64,000 bases of DNA from the NCBI GenBank assembly GCA_044228285.1, contig JBGAVD010000003.1:558001-622000 (forward strand), given 5' to 3'. Both the position numbers and the translations under genes were made by a program. Positions 1-9,680 of this stretch are shown here, in pieces. The stretch's first letter is position 1. Every line of letters starts with the position of its first letter. This DNA is from JBBATK01 sp044228285 (GTDB lineage Bacteria; Bacteroidota; Ignavibacteria; Kapaibacteriales; NICIL-2). The notes below the pieces were generated by a model that saw only the letters and a list, made by a program, of their open reading frames with translations, made no database searches and was not told the origin of the DNA.

Positions 1-3000
1 TGCTTTGTCTCTGGCTTGACCAAGACAGAACACTACCTCTTGTTCTTGACCATCGGCTAAACTCATGCTTACTTGGAACGCAGCGCAAGGGTCCAAACCG
101 GCGCCAGTGCGACCTGAAAGGCGCACACGAGAGAGAGCGGACGGTTCACTCAAGTCTCCATTTCGCCCGATGAACTCTGTTCGATCAGCAGTGAATGTTC
201 GATTTACGCCGTCTGTCCCATAGAAGGCAACACGTCCTGCAAACTCAGTGTTGTAAGGGTTACGAGCGAGAATGGCACCACTCTGTGCATCCAGCTCCGT
301 AAGAACCATGCGTGATGTTTTTGCACGATGATCGCCGAGCACCCATTCTGTGTACCCAGTAACGCTGATACGACGAGCTCTACCAGAACGGTTGCGCACT
401 TTCATGATACTGTACTTGATGTGGAGTTCTAAGTCAACAAAGACGCACAGTTCAGAGTAAATGCCAGACTCTTCGTGTTCAAAAATGGAGTAGCCAAATC
501 CATGACGGCAGAGATAGGGAGACGTGCTATTGGTTGGCAGACAGGTAGCCGACCAGTAGTGTCCACTTTCTTCATCCCGCAAATAGATCGCTTCTCCACC
601 TCGATCACTCACCGGGTCATTATGCCAGGGCGTTAGGCGCATTTCGTGCGCGTTCTCGCTCCAGGTGTAGGATTGTCCGCTCTCAGATATCACTGTGCCA
701 AACTCACTATTCGCCAGAACGTTAACCCAAGGGGCTGGGGTCATAGCAGATGGACGGATGAGTATGACATACTCGGTTCCGTCTTTCGTGAATCCGCCGC
801 GACCATTGTAGAACTGTAGGTCCTCTGGCAAGCTGATTGACGACACCCCAGGCTGGTGTGTCTTGGAAAGTGCTAAGTATGGAATCGATACTTTGGGCAG
901 AGCTTTTCGATTCACGTGATCGCTCAGACTTCCGCCGCTGGTACTGATTATTACTCGCGCGACAGTTTGAAAGAGGACTCGATCCTCGTTTGACATTTGT
1001 TCTGAAGCTCGTACGTAAATGGCTCCAGCTTGATCGGCGGCTTGCGAGGATATAAGGCCGGCTATCTGGTTCTGCAGCTCTTGTCGATAGCCACTATGAG
1101 TGTCGTTCCATATAACCACATCAACATGAAGTCCTTTTAGTCGCCAATAGCTGTGGGCTTGTATCAGTTGGTGCACCAGTGATATGTCGGTGTGTTCTTC
1201 AATCTTCAGAAGTACGATTGGTAGGTCGCCAGAGATAGCATAAGGCCACAGGCCTGACTGGCCTCTGTTGTTATTACACAGCACAGAGGAGTCAGCTCGC
1301 AATGCAGGATTCATGAAGAGGATGGAGTTTGCCAGACGACAATACAACTGCGCAGAGCTTTCACTCGCATTGATCTGTTGCAAGACCACTTGATTGTGTG
1401 TCCACGCCAATTCGAATGCTCGATCCTTGTGGTGTGCATCCTGATATTTGTCTACTAATGCAACGCAGTGAGCCCTGCTTTGGGCTGCACCATACACCAT
1501 GTCAACGATAACCGTTTCATCTGGTGCTAAGACAACACTATTCCGAATGGCCACTATGGGATCGAGCACCGATCCGTCAGTTCCTGACAGATTCGCTGAA
1601 CTTCTCATGGCATCTGGATTGGCCACTGTTTTTCCCCGACCCAGAAAGCGCATGCGGTCTGTTTCATATGAAACCTCACCCACGCTTTTATCATGGACCT
1701 TCATGAGGAAGAACATCCAAGGCTGTAGCTCTGCGTCTGAGCGAGGTCTGCGCGTACAAAGCACCGCATGGCGCTCTGCGAGAATCTCGGTTTGCACAAA
1801 GAGGTTGCTAAACACAGGATGTACTTCTTCACTTGCAATGGGAGCTAACACAACTTCTGCGTAGCTGGTGATGTCGATGTGTCGGAACGTAGAGCTACGA
1901 TTAGAAAGGTGTAGTCGACGTACTTCAATATCGTCTTCTGGCGACACAATGATCTCTGTCCGCGCATCGATGTAGTGATGTTGTATACGAAAGTCAGCAC
2001 GGCCCTGACTGAATACTGCCTCAAATACAGAACCTTTCTGAAGAGTTGGCTGGTACGTTGTTGACCAGAATTCTCCATTATCAAGATCACGAATGTAGCA
2101 GAAGGCTCCACTACTTCCCGTTGTACTGTCTTCACGCCAGCGAGTGATTGCAAGATCATTCCAGCGGCTGTAGCCACCACCACTATTAGTGATCATGAGA
2201 TGATAGCGACCATTGGATAGTAGCTGGATCTCAGGGATTGGAGTGTTAGGCGTTGTGATGAGTCGTATCTCGGGTTCCAGGGTTGTGAGTTCGAGCTGCT
2301 CATTGCTTGCTGTGTGCGCAAAGATCGAAGTGACTTTGGGTATGCGTTCTTGCAACAGAAGCAAGGAGGCTTGAAACTGCGGTTCCGCTTCAAAGCGCCG
2401 TTGCATTGGTCGATTGCAGACTACGAAGAGCATAGAGAGAAAACTCATGCTTAGATGATGGCTCATGTACGACTGAACGATCACTTCATGCTGTCCGCGT
2501 GGAAGGCGTGAAGCTGTATAGTCGATAGCTTCGTAGAATCCATAGTCACCGCTAAAGCCACTACTCGACATGCGTTCCAAGTTGTCGCAAGCTTCATCGG
2601 GCGCTACCATCAACGCCAGCGCGGTAGCGTAGGGAGCAATCACCAGATCACGTTCCAAACCTCTCTTTATACCAAGACCAGGCACACCGAATGCTTGGTA
2701 CTGGTAGTTCATAGAAGAGTCGATCATGTTGTAACCAGATTCCGAGATACCCCAAGGAACATCACGGAACTTACCGTAGGCAATTTGTCGTTCAACGGAT
2801 GCGATGCGAGTTTGATCTAAGAGTGTAGCCTCGAAAGAAGGCATCACGAGAAATGGCATGAGGTATTCGAACATAGAACCGCCCCACGACAAGAGTATTG
2901 AGCTTCCTCCTGAGTTCGTGAGCAATCGGCCTAAAGCAAACCACGCGGCTTGAGGTATTTTTCCTTGCGCTATCGCAACAAAGGTACTGAGTCTCGCTTC

Positions 3001-6000
3001 GGATGCTAGTAAGTCATAGAACCCGTTGTCACAACGATGGTCATCTGTATTGTACCCTATGGTTAACAGTTGTTTTGTGGTGTTGTAGAGAAATTCATAC
3101 TCAACTTCAGCCATGTCTGCACATTGCTCAGCAAGGTTCTCCAAGGCAAGGATCTGACGGTGTACTCCTACCACAGCCGCGGCTATCTCTTGAGTTCTGA
3201 GAGTCTGAAAGTCAGCGTCATCAACACTGAGCGCCACCTGATTGAGAGCCAACTCTACGGTCCAAGAAGCTTGACGTTCTCGCTGTTGTTGGGCTAGAAC
3301 TGCAAGATCTCGCAGACTTGGGAGCACTCTGTCGTGATCGCTTGCAGGCGACGTTTGTCCATTGTAAGGATCCTCTTCTGTCTGCGAACGCAACATCCAC
3401 GGCACCAACTCTTCAAGATCATGCTGGGCTTGATGTATGCTTTGCCTGAGAGTATTAGTCCACCGTACTACCATACCAGCCGGGTCGGGTGTCAACCTTG
3501 GTAATACTTGTTCACAAGCAACCGACATACTGGAAAGACACCGAGCGTACTCGCGGGCGCTTCGTGGCGCTGCTTGGAAGAGCGCCACGAACTCTTGATA
3601 CAATGCATTCATCGGTGCAATGTCGCTTTTTGCTCCATACTGCATAAGTACTCGGGTTGTGTCGAGTATTCCTTCAATTGTTGCGGCCGATAGAATAGGT
3701 GCATTGAGCAGCTCGAGAATACCTTGTCGCAAGGTGAGTAGGTGTCCGCAGAGATTTCCGCTGTCAACTGTCGACACATATCGAGGCCAAAGAACGCGCA
3801 AGGACAGAGTGTCATACCAATTGTAGAAGTGTCCCTGGTAGCGTTCCATCTTCTCCATAGTACCCAGTGATGCCTGACAACGTTCAATAAAGATACTCGT
3901 TGAGATATATCCGAAATCATGAGCAGCCAAGTTGGCGAGAAGGGAGAGTCCCATGTTTGTCGGCGAGGTCCTATGAGCAATCACAGGCTGAGGACTCTCC
4001 TGAAAATTATCTGGTGGAAGCCAGTTCTCCTCAGCTCTCACAAACACTTCAAAGTACGCCCAGGTTCTTCGTGCATTCGTTCGTATGAACACTGTCTGTT
4101 GTGCACTGAGACTTTCGTAGCGTTGTGGAAGGCGTATGCTCAACCACCAGCTCAAGAGTGGGCAAAGCATCCACGACAGCAAGATTGGTCCAGCTGCACC
4201 AAGAGCTGCAATAGGACTTGCTATGATATAGAGTGAAGATGCAAGACCAAGCGCAATCTCAATCCACATTGATCGGTGATAGGACCACACGCTGTGGTTC
4301 AAGCTTCGTTCTACATTAGCCGATGCAGTCCACTCGAGGAGGTTCTTACGGCTAACAATTACTCGCCACAGTGTTCGAACAATGGCATCTACACTGAGCG
4401 CTGCTTCGTAGGGTAAGCACATCATTCGAAATCCAACGCGCACAATCGTCTGCCAAGTCATCGTCAACGAAGCATTTATGTGATGTGCCAAGCTCAGCTC
4501 ATGAGGTTTGCGAAGCGCAAACCACAGTGTGTTCATTGCATCTGGGAGAATGAAGATCCCAGTGAGACATAGGGTCCAGGCAACAACAGAATGCATCGTC
4601 AGCCACGAGGCAACGAGGAGCATCGTGAATGCGAGAGGCACGAGACTTCGGCGGAGGTTATCGAGAATTTTCCAGCGCGACAAAGCACTCAGGCTGCTTC
4701 GTTGCCAACGGCGCGCAGAGTCGGGCACATACGGCAGGCACCATGCCGCTATCTGCCAATCCCCGCGAATCCAGCGGTGCCGTCGTTGCATATCGCTGAG
4801 ATAGCGCTCCGGATACTTTTCAAAGAGCTGCACATCGCTCAGCAACGCTGAGCGTACATAGCAACCTTCTAAGAGATCATGGCTGAGAATTGTATTGGTG
4901 GGAAATCGATGCTTCAGTGCTTTCTCGAAGATGTCTACGTCGTAAATCCCTTTACCGATGAACGACCCTTCGGCGAAGAGATCTTGGTACGTGTCAGATG
5001 TTGCTCGAGTGTAGGGATCGATGCCAGGATCATTCGCGTTCAATCGTGCATACAACGTGGTTCCGCTACCAGGCAGCGTGGTAGACAATCGAGGCTGCAG
5101 AATTCCATAGCCATCCACAACGCGTTGTTGAACGGGATCATAGACTGCCTTGTTCAAAGGATGCGCAATAGAGCCTATGAGCTTTCGAGCTGTGTCGCGC
5201 GGTAACTGTGTGTCAACATCCAGAGTAATGACATACACAATGGATGGAAGCACCGAAAGATCTCCAACGGTAGTACTGAAGCAACCTACTGAGTTCGATC
5301 GGAGGAGTCCGTTCAGTTCCTCAAGTTTGCCGCGCTTTCGCTCATAACCCATCCATAGCTTGTCTCGTTCATTCCAGCGTCGTGGCCGGTGAAACAAGTA
5401 GAACACACTTTTAAACTCTTCTGCATACTTGCGATTGAGCGACTCAATCTCCCGAACCGCTACTGCTACTGCTGCGGAATCAGACTCATCCGTCTCGTTG
5501 AGTGAGTCTGGGAAATCTGTTAGTAGTGCGAAGTACAGATTCGCATCTTTGTTCGCCAAGAATCTCACTTCAAGCGCTTCTGCCATACTCTTGATGTCAG
5601 CTTCAGATCCGAGCATCCCTGGTATGACAACTAAACTCCGCGAAGCCTCTGGTATACCGAGCGAGTAATCCAGACGTGGAAGCAGCTGCGGTTCAACGAG
5701 AAGAGAGCTTAGAAAGTTCACAACGGTAACCGCGAGTTGCGTTGTGCAGAAGAACAGAAGCACCGCAATGATCGCTTTTAGGGTCGATGTGGCACGAAGG
5801 TCGACGAAGAAGTACATGAGAAACAGGCTCAGCGATACACTAACTATAAGTATCGACGCACTATAGCTAAGCAGGGCATGACGTCCGAAGAGATGTCGCA
5901 ATCTCTGCCTCATCCCAACTTGCATTTTCGCCTGTTGCTCTGTTTGCGTAACCCCTTTGTCGATGAGATAGTATCCAACGTGGGCGCAGCGTACTTCCGG

Positions 6001-7134
6001 ACGGTGTGATGCTGCACAGTTTGTGGAGAGGTCAATTGCTATTTGAGCAATCTCCTCTTCAGACACAAGCGAATGCTTTGCAATGCGCTCAACAACATGA
6101 CGATACTGATCGCGCGTAGAGAAGTCCATGTTTGCATAGCATGCATCTCGTCGGAGAATCTGTTCAACATAGCTGTTACTTTCAACGAAGTCGCGCCAAT
6201 CCAGGCCTCCTACAAGGCGCAGACTCCCTATACTATTGCTCACCGACACCTGATGAGTCGCTAACTTCTGATTCTCTGATTGTACAAGTTCTGTACTGCT
6301 TTGTCCTAACTCCACTAATCGATCCTCAATCCAGCTGAGTGCCTGAGCGAGAGTGTTTCCCTTTCCGCGCAACTGTCTGCTCAGCTCTGCAACAAAGGAT
6401 TTCTCCAATGGTGGGTTCGAGCGTGCCATATCAGCTACAACTAGAATGAGGCTCTTCGGATCGCTGTCCGCAACGGCAATCATGCGTTTCGCCCAGAAGT
6501 CAGCCAGATTGCGATAGATACGGTCGGTTGCGATGTGCGTACACACTCGACGCAGATTCTCGATGAGCGCCAAGCGAAGCATGATTGGCAGAGCCCACAA
6601 CTCCCCTATACTGATCACGCGCTCTCGTTGGTACGCTTTCACGAACATGTTCAAGGTGTCGATGTCAATGCGTCCGTCGCTATGAGAGATAATCTCGACG
6701 GCTATATCGTAGACGCGCGGCAGACCGATGGCGGGACCATCAGCGAGCTGAATAAGGTGCTCGCTATACACGCGCTCGAAGTGCTTCTTTGTAAAGCGTA
6801 TTTGTTCTTCAATGAGGTAGAAGTTATCCATGAGCCATTCGCCCGCGGGCGTACTTGTTTGGCTCTGTGTACTGGCTTGTGTGAGAAGATCATGCACTTG
6901 ATGTAGCACGCGCTCATTGTCTGCCAAACGTCCGAGCAGTTGATCTTTCATTGGACGTTTTCGCAACTGGTGGGTGCGCGCAATCTGGCGTCCATGCTCT
7001 TCCATCTGTTCTGCGTTGAAGAGCTCAGACTTTAATGGCTCTTCTGGTATGAGCTGGCTCTCACTATGGAGTCCGCTCAAGTCAGCTTTGAACTTTGCAA
7101 CTAAATCATGGATACTACTTCCCGTTACACTCAC
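1..7134 (-). CDS. ndvB: Cyclic beta-1,2-glucan synthase (GT84 + GH94), C-terminus beyond window
   Basis: The minus-strand frame is open from the left edge to 7134, giving 2378 codons with no stop in the window. NdvB/ChvB enzymes polymerise UDP-glucose into beta-1,2-glucan at the inner membrane and cyclise it for the periplasm. Seen in the translation: a long N-terminal helical region; hydrophobic segments around residues 400-470; the glycosyltransferase motif ITLDVDTQLPRD with Asp639 and Asp641; GEGSFIGKGIYDVD-like and LSHDLLEGCYVRS blocks; RRHRWIRGDWQ near 785-795; more membrane segments; then GH94-type blocks (SGDYGFYEAIDY near 1520-1540, later NVLANSEFGTVISESG and LTPWHNDPVSD). The family is usually about 2800 residues, so roughly the last 400 are outside. 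I chose the GTG at 7134 because GGGAGAA precedes it closely and the frame contains no suitable ATG; GTG codons at 7173 and 7176 are weaker alternatives. The family assignment is firm. Confidence 0.93.
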   Translation of the reverse strand, partial: MSVTGSSIHDLVAKFKADLSGLHSESQLIPEEPLKSELFNAEQMEEHGRQIARTHQLRKRPMKDQLLGRLADNERVLHQVHDLLTQASTQSQTSTPAGEWLMDNFYLIEEQIRFTKKHFERVYSEHLIQLADGPAIGLPRVYDIAVEIISHSDGRIDIDTLNMFVKAYQRERVISIGELWALPIMLRLALIENLRRVCTHIATDRIYRNLADFWAKRMIAVADSDPKSLILVVADMARSNPPLEKSFVAELSRQLRGKGNTLAQALSWIEDRLVELGQSSTELVQSENQKLATHQVSVSNSIGSLRLVGGLDWRDFVESNSYVEQILRRDACYANMDFSTRDQYRHVVERIAKHSLVSEEEIAQIAIDLSTNCAASHRPEVRCAHVGYYLIDKGVTQTEQQAKMQVGMRQRLRHLFGRHALLSYSASILIVSVSLSLFLMYFFVDLRATSTLKAIIAVLLFFCTTQLAVTVVNFLSSLLVEPQLLPRLDYSLGIPEASRSLVVIPGMLGSEADIKSMAEALEVRFLANKDANLYFALLTDFPDSLNETDESDSAAVAVAVREIESLNRKYAEEFKSVFYLFHRPRRWNERDKLWMGYERKRGKLEELNGLLRSNSVGCFSTTVGDLSVLPSIVYVITLDVDTQLPRDTARKLIGSIAHPLNKAVYDPVQQRVVDGYGILQPRLSTTLPGSGTTLYARLNANDPGIDPYTRATSDTYQDLFAEGSFIGKGIYDVDIFEKALKHRFPTNTILSHDLLEGCYVRSALLSDVQLFEKYPERYLSDMQRRHRWIRGDWQIAAWCLPYVPDSARRWQRSSLSALSRWKILDNLRRSLVPLAFTMLLVASWLTMHSVVAWTLCLTGIFILPDAMNTLWFALRKPHELSLAHHINASLTMTWQTIVRVGFRMMCLPYEAALSVDAIVRTLWRVIVSRKNLLEWTASANVERSLNHSVWSYHRSMWIEIALGLASSLYIIASPIAALGAAGPILLSWMLCPLLSWWLSIRLPQRYESLSAQQTVFIRTNARRTWAYFEVFVRAEENWLPPDNFQESPQPVIAHRTSPTNMGLSLLANLAAHDFGYISTSIFIERCQASLGTMEKMERYQGHFYNWYDTLSLRVLWPRYVSTVDSGNLCGHLLTLRQGILELLNAPILSAATIEGILDTTRVLMQYGAKSDIAPMNALYQEFVALFQAAPRSAREYARCLSSMSVACEQVLPRLTPDPAGMVVRWTNTLRQSIHQAQHDLEELVPWMLRSQTEEDPYNGQTSPASDHDRVLPSLRDLAVLAQQQRERQASWTVELALNQVALSVDDADFQTLRTQEIAAAVVGVHRQILALENLAEQCADMAEVEYEFLYNTTKQLLTIGYNTDDHRCDNGFYDLLASEARLSTFVAIAQGKIPQAAWFALGRLLTNSGGSSILLSWGGSMFEYLMPFLVMPSFEATLLDQTRIASVERQIAYGKFRDVPWGISESGYNMIDSSMNYQYQAFGVPGLGIKRGLERDLVIAPYATALALMVAPDEACDNLERMSSSGFSGDYGFYEAIDYTASRLPRGQHEVIVQSYMSHHLSMSFLSMLFVVCNRPMQRRFEAEPQFQASLLLLQERIPKVTSIFAHTASNEQLELTTLEPEIRLITTPNTPIPEIQLLSNGRYHLMITNSGGGYSRWNDLAITRWREDSTTGSSGAFCYIRDLDNGEFWSTTYQPTLQKGSVFEAVFSQGRADFRIQHHYIDARTEIIVSPEDDIEVRRLHLSNRSSTFRHIDITSYAEVVLAPIASEEVHPVFSNLFVQTEILAERHAVLCTRRPRSDAELQPWMFFLMKVHDKSVGEVSYETDRMRFLGRGKTVANPDAMRSSANLSGTDGSVLDPIVAIRNSVVLAPDETVIVDMVYGAAQSRAHCVALVDKYQDAHHKDRAFELAWTHNQVVLQQINASESSAQLYCRLANSILFMNPALRADSSVLCNNNRGQSGLWPYAISGDLPIVLLKIEEHTDISLVHQLIQAHSYWRLKGLHVDVVIWNDTHSGYRQELQNQIAGLISSQAADQAGAIYVRASEQMSNEDRVLFQTVARVIISTSGGSLSDHVNRKALPKVSIPYLALSKTHQPGVSSISLPEDLQFYNGRGGFTKDGTEYVILIRPSAMTPAPWVNVLANSEFGTVISESGQSYTWSENAHEMRLTPWHNDPVSDRGGEAIYLRDEESGHYWSATCLPTNSTSPYLCRHGFGYSIFEHEESGIYSELCVFVDLELHIKYSIMKVRNRSGRARRISVTGYTEWVLGDHRAKTSRMVLTELDAQSGAILARNPYNTEFAGRVAFYGTDGVNRTFTADRTEFIGRNGDLSEPSALSRVRLSGRTGAGLDPCAAFQVSMSLADGQEQEVVFCLGQARDKA

Positions 7135-7356
7135 TCTTCTCCCTGTATCTTGTGAACTCTTATCTATACCCACCACAACATTCTCAGCACTGCATAAAGC
7201 TCGGGCTTCACGCAGCAAGCTGAAGTCTAACAGGACGCTTGCAATCACACTCAGTCTACAACAACACAAATGGCGCACAACATTTCTGTTGCCCGCCGCT
7301 GGCTGTTCTGCGCTCAGTCTTACACCACAATTCGTCGCCTACTCACACTCTTGCGG

Positions 7357-7881
7357 CTAGAGTGTAATGGTTGGCCAGTTTGCTACTTCGGACTCCTTTC
7401 CATCGATATCATTTCCCTTATACATCTGCACGCGCTTTGGATGAAAGCGTCGGACGCAACGCTGTACTTCTTCTGTGTCTGCCTTTGTCTCGGCATGCGT
7501 ATTGATAAAACAGCATCCTTGCCGTGCGTAGCCCAGTAGCTGTGTATGAGTGGAATGGAGTTCTGAGAGTTGCGCAATCTCAGAAACAGTCTGCTTGTCG
7601 TGTCGCTTCAGCAGCTCGGTGATCACTTCTCTGGCATAGAGCAGTTGCGCCTGCGTTGAACACTTGCAGTGTGTGAGCAGTGCCTGCAGCGCTTGACGCG
7701 CATCCATAGTGTTTTGAAAGACGAAGACGATAGAACTCAGTACTGCGAAGTTCAAGAACTTGCTTGCTTTTGCCTGTAGAGATGTTGATTCCGCATTCGT
7801 AATGATTGGTGCGCTCTTGTTGCGACGGAAATGTTGCTTGGATAAACACTGTAAGAGCGTTGTCTGTAATGTGTGTGCCAT
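7357..7881 (-). CDS. Hypothetical protein, about 174 aa
   Basis: I do not recognise this protein. The ATG at 7881 lies four bases after the stop of the upstream reductase gene and has GGGAG about eight bases before it, so translation coupled to that gene is likely; an in-frame start at 7902 would overlap the reductase. The product is soluble-looking and mostly helical. It has one short hydrophobic stretch (FLNFAVLSSIVFVFQ, about residues 42-56) and several Cys and His residues, including a CKC near 73. It could act with the reductase next to it, but nothing in the sequence proves a function. Codon use resembles the neighbours. Confidence 0.6.
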   Translation of the reverse strand: MAHTLQTTLLQCLSKQHFRRNKSAPIITNAESTSLQAKASKFLNFAVLSSIVFVFQNTMDARQALQALLTHCKCSTQAQLLYAREVITELLKRHDKQTVSEIAQLSELHSTHTQLLGYARQGCCFINTHAETKADTEEVQRCVRRFHPKRVQMYKGNDIDGKESEVANWPTITL

Positions 7882-7885
7882 AGCT

Positions 7886-8560
7886 TTAACTCCCGCCCTC
7901 AACTACCAAGAGACTTTTGTGCAACCCAAGTTGAAGTAACAGTGCTGAGACAGAGGAGACCATTGCTGTTGGGCCGCATACATATACGGGGAGCTCGAAG
8001 TCCGAGACGTAGGCAGTGAGTGTATCAGCATCAATGCGGCCGCGTAAGAACCCGTTTGCACTCTCATCGGCGAGAATGTGCACACACCTTTTACCGAGTG
8101 TACTCTGGAGTTCATCTGCGCAGATAATATCTTCACGTAGGTTGTTTGCGCAGATAAGACGATTACGATAGAGTCGATGCTGCGAGTGCAAGTCACGAAT
8201 GATTGCCAAGAATGGCGTGAGTCCAGTTCCGCCAGAGATAAAAGTACCCTCACCGCGATATAACAATGTGCCTTCAGCTGGATGCAGAAGAAGAGTTTGT
8301 CCTGCCTGCACGGACAACAACTCATTCGTAAAGCCCTTTCGCGCGGGATAGGTTTTGATATAGAACTCCAAGTGATCATCTTGCGGCAAAGAGCACATGC
8401 TGAAAGGATGAACGTTGTCTCGCCACCCTTCTCTATCCAATGCCATACCTGCGTATTGACCAGGGAGAAATGGAAACTCGCTCGGTTTCTCACACACTAC
8501 TCGGAGAACATTATGTGTAGCCAAGCCTATTGACTGTATCTGAACTAAATGTTGAATCAT
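7886..8560 (-). CDS. FAD/NAD(P)-binding oxidoreductase, ferredoxin/flavodoxin reductase family
   Basis: The protein of about 224 residues has the two-domain layout of ferredoxin-NADP+ reductases. The FAD-binding barrel includes FPFLPGQYAGM and HPFSMCSLP (the RxYS-like flavin site). The NAD(P) domain has TFISGGTGLTPFLA (nucleotide loop) and ends with VYVCGPTAMV. No 2Fe-2S domain is attached, so it would pass electrons between NAD(P)H and a separate protein such as a ferredoxin or flavodoxin. The chosen ATG at 8560 has AGAGGAA upstream; an in-frame ATG at 8599 adds 13 residues without a clear ribosome site. It is followed four bases later by a small orphan gene in an apparent operon. The exact partner is unknown. 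Confidence 0.85.
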   Translation of the reverse strand: MIQHLVQIQSIGLATHNVLRVVCEKPSEFPFLPGQYAGMALDREGWRDNVHPFSMCSLPQDDHLEFYIKTYPARKGFTNELLSVQAGQTLLLHPAEGTLLYRGEGTFISGGTGLTPFLAIIRDLHSQHRLYRNRLICANNLREDIICADELQSTLGKRCVHILADESANGFLRGRIDADTLTAYVSDFELPVYVCGPTAMVSSVSALLLQLGLHKSLLVVEGGS

Positions 8561-8872
8561 TTCTGCGTTCCTCTGCTGAATACTCTCGGTGTATATCATT
8601 GTTTCAATGGTTCTTACTTGAGATGCTAAGCCAACTGTTCATGCGGTAACGTTCTAGCACTCATTTGCCTGTTCTTAGTTTGCCATCACTCTTATGAGTT
8701 GCGAACCTGGTTATGATGAAGCAATCAGTCGCCGGTTTACGCTGTTTCTGTGAGTATAGCCAAGCCGTATGCATCTTATCATGCGCTATCAACCATCTGC
8801 GCACACAGGTAGGTAGGCACTCACACAGCTCTCATTCCGTGATTCAACCTCATGTAGCATCTACCTTTACGC
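8561..8872. other. Intergenic stretch upstream of the reductase gene
   Basis: No convincing gene was seen on either strand; a 60-codon plus-strand frame here has no ribosome site and an unlikely composition. The part next to 8560 would hold the promoter of the reductase operon, but I could not pick out a reliable promoter motif. Confidence 0.4.
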
Positions 8873-9244
8873 TTACTTTACCCTACTCTCATTGAGTACT
8901 TCTTGTTCATCCTTTGTCACTCTTGGCTTTGACACAGTCCCGGGATGGAATAGAAAGAGATACAGTCGCTGTATCAAAATGTCGCTGCGTTCGCTGAAGC
9001 GTAGGGCTTCGTGCGGCAAAGTTTCCGGTAAATCTGAACAGTACAGAGAAATCACTTTCTGAGGGGTTGAGATTGTCTTCGCGTCACCGTGAGCGCCGCT
9101 ACTCTTCAAAACATCATTGTGTTGCACTACGGTTGATTGCACTCTTCGATTGGAAGGACATACTGACATAGTTTCTGCTTCATGCAGTAGATATTGATTG
9201 CAAAGTGCAATGATGAATACACTACCTTTAAGAGTCACGGCCAC
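8873..9244 (-). CDS. Hypothetical ORF overlapping the upstream orphan gene
   Basis: This 123-codon frame starts with GTG at 9244, and its first 17 bases overlap the end of the orphan ORF at 9228-9680. An AGGA sits a few bases before the GTG inside the upstream gene, which would fit translational coupling. The product has a short hydrophobic N-terminus (SVFIIALCNQYLL) and a polar C-terminus rich in Lys, Glu and Arg. I recognise no domain. The length and the overlap arrangement support a gene only weakly, so it may be a chance frame. Confidence 0.35.
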   Translation of the reverse strand: MAVTLKGSVFIIALCNQYLLHEAETMSVCPSNRRVQSTVVQHNDVLKSSGAHGDAKTISTPQKVISLYCSDLPETLPHEALRFSERSDILIQRLYLFLFHPGTVSKPRVTKDEQEVLNESRVK

Positions 9245-9680
9245 GACGTCCTGCTATTACAGAATTGTGACTACGCTTTCGTTCGTTTTTCGATGCCCAT
9301 TCTGCACTAGACTCCGTACCGTTCTTTCCATCGCGCAAGCCATCAATTCCTCGAGAATCGGTGTTGTGTTTGTCGTCTGTTCCAGCTTGATACAGAGTTT
9401 CATCGAGGTCAGCGCCCTGCGGGGAATCCAATCCAATCTGATGCTCACTCATACTGCTGATATTCGACAGTGGAGCAACCGACTCTCCATCATCATGCGA
9501 TGATGATGACATCAGATCGGGGTCACCAAAGTGCTCGTAGCGCACCCAGTCTCGGATACTCTGATAGTAGTTCAATAGACCATCGCTCAGTTTAGAACCA
9601 CTGGCTAGAGAGCTCTTCCGAGTTCGCTTTGAGTCAGATCCTTGGTCATCCATTAACTTTGAGTTATCATCTTCATTCAT
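9228..9680 (-). CDS. Hypothetical acidic, Ser-rich protein, 150 aa
   Basis: The ATG at 9680 has AGGA about eight bases upstream, a good site for this genome. The product is very hydrophilic, rich in Ser, Asp, Gly and Lys, with no hydrophobic segment. A short ordered-looking part (GLLNYYQSIRDWVRYEHFGD, about residues 34-53) sits among disorder-like sequence. No known family is evident. Such composition suggests a flexible cytoplasmic protein, but that is only inference from composition. It overlaps the following orphan frame by 17 bases and is separated from the cupin/AraC genes by about 730 bases of poorly coding DNA. Confidence 0.5.
   Translation of the reverse strand: MNEDDNSKLMDDQGSDSKRTRKSSLASGSKLSDGLLNYYQSIRDWVRYEHFGDPDLMSSSSHDDGESVAPLSNISSMSEHQIGLDSPQGADLDETLYQAGTDDKHNTDSRGIDGLRDGKNGTESSAEWASKNERKRSHNSVIAGRRGRDS

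Noticed and set aside
1499..7360. Many plus-strand frames of 60-130 codons
   Set aside because: They lie opposite the continuous ndvB-like reading frame and have no ribosome sites or recognisable domains.
8713..8895. Small plus-strand frame upstream of the reductase
   Set aside because: Cys/His/Ser-rich chance frame without a ribosome site.
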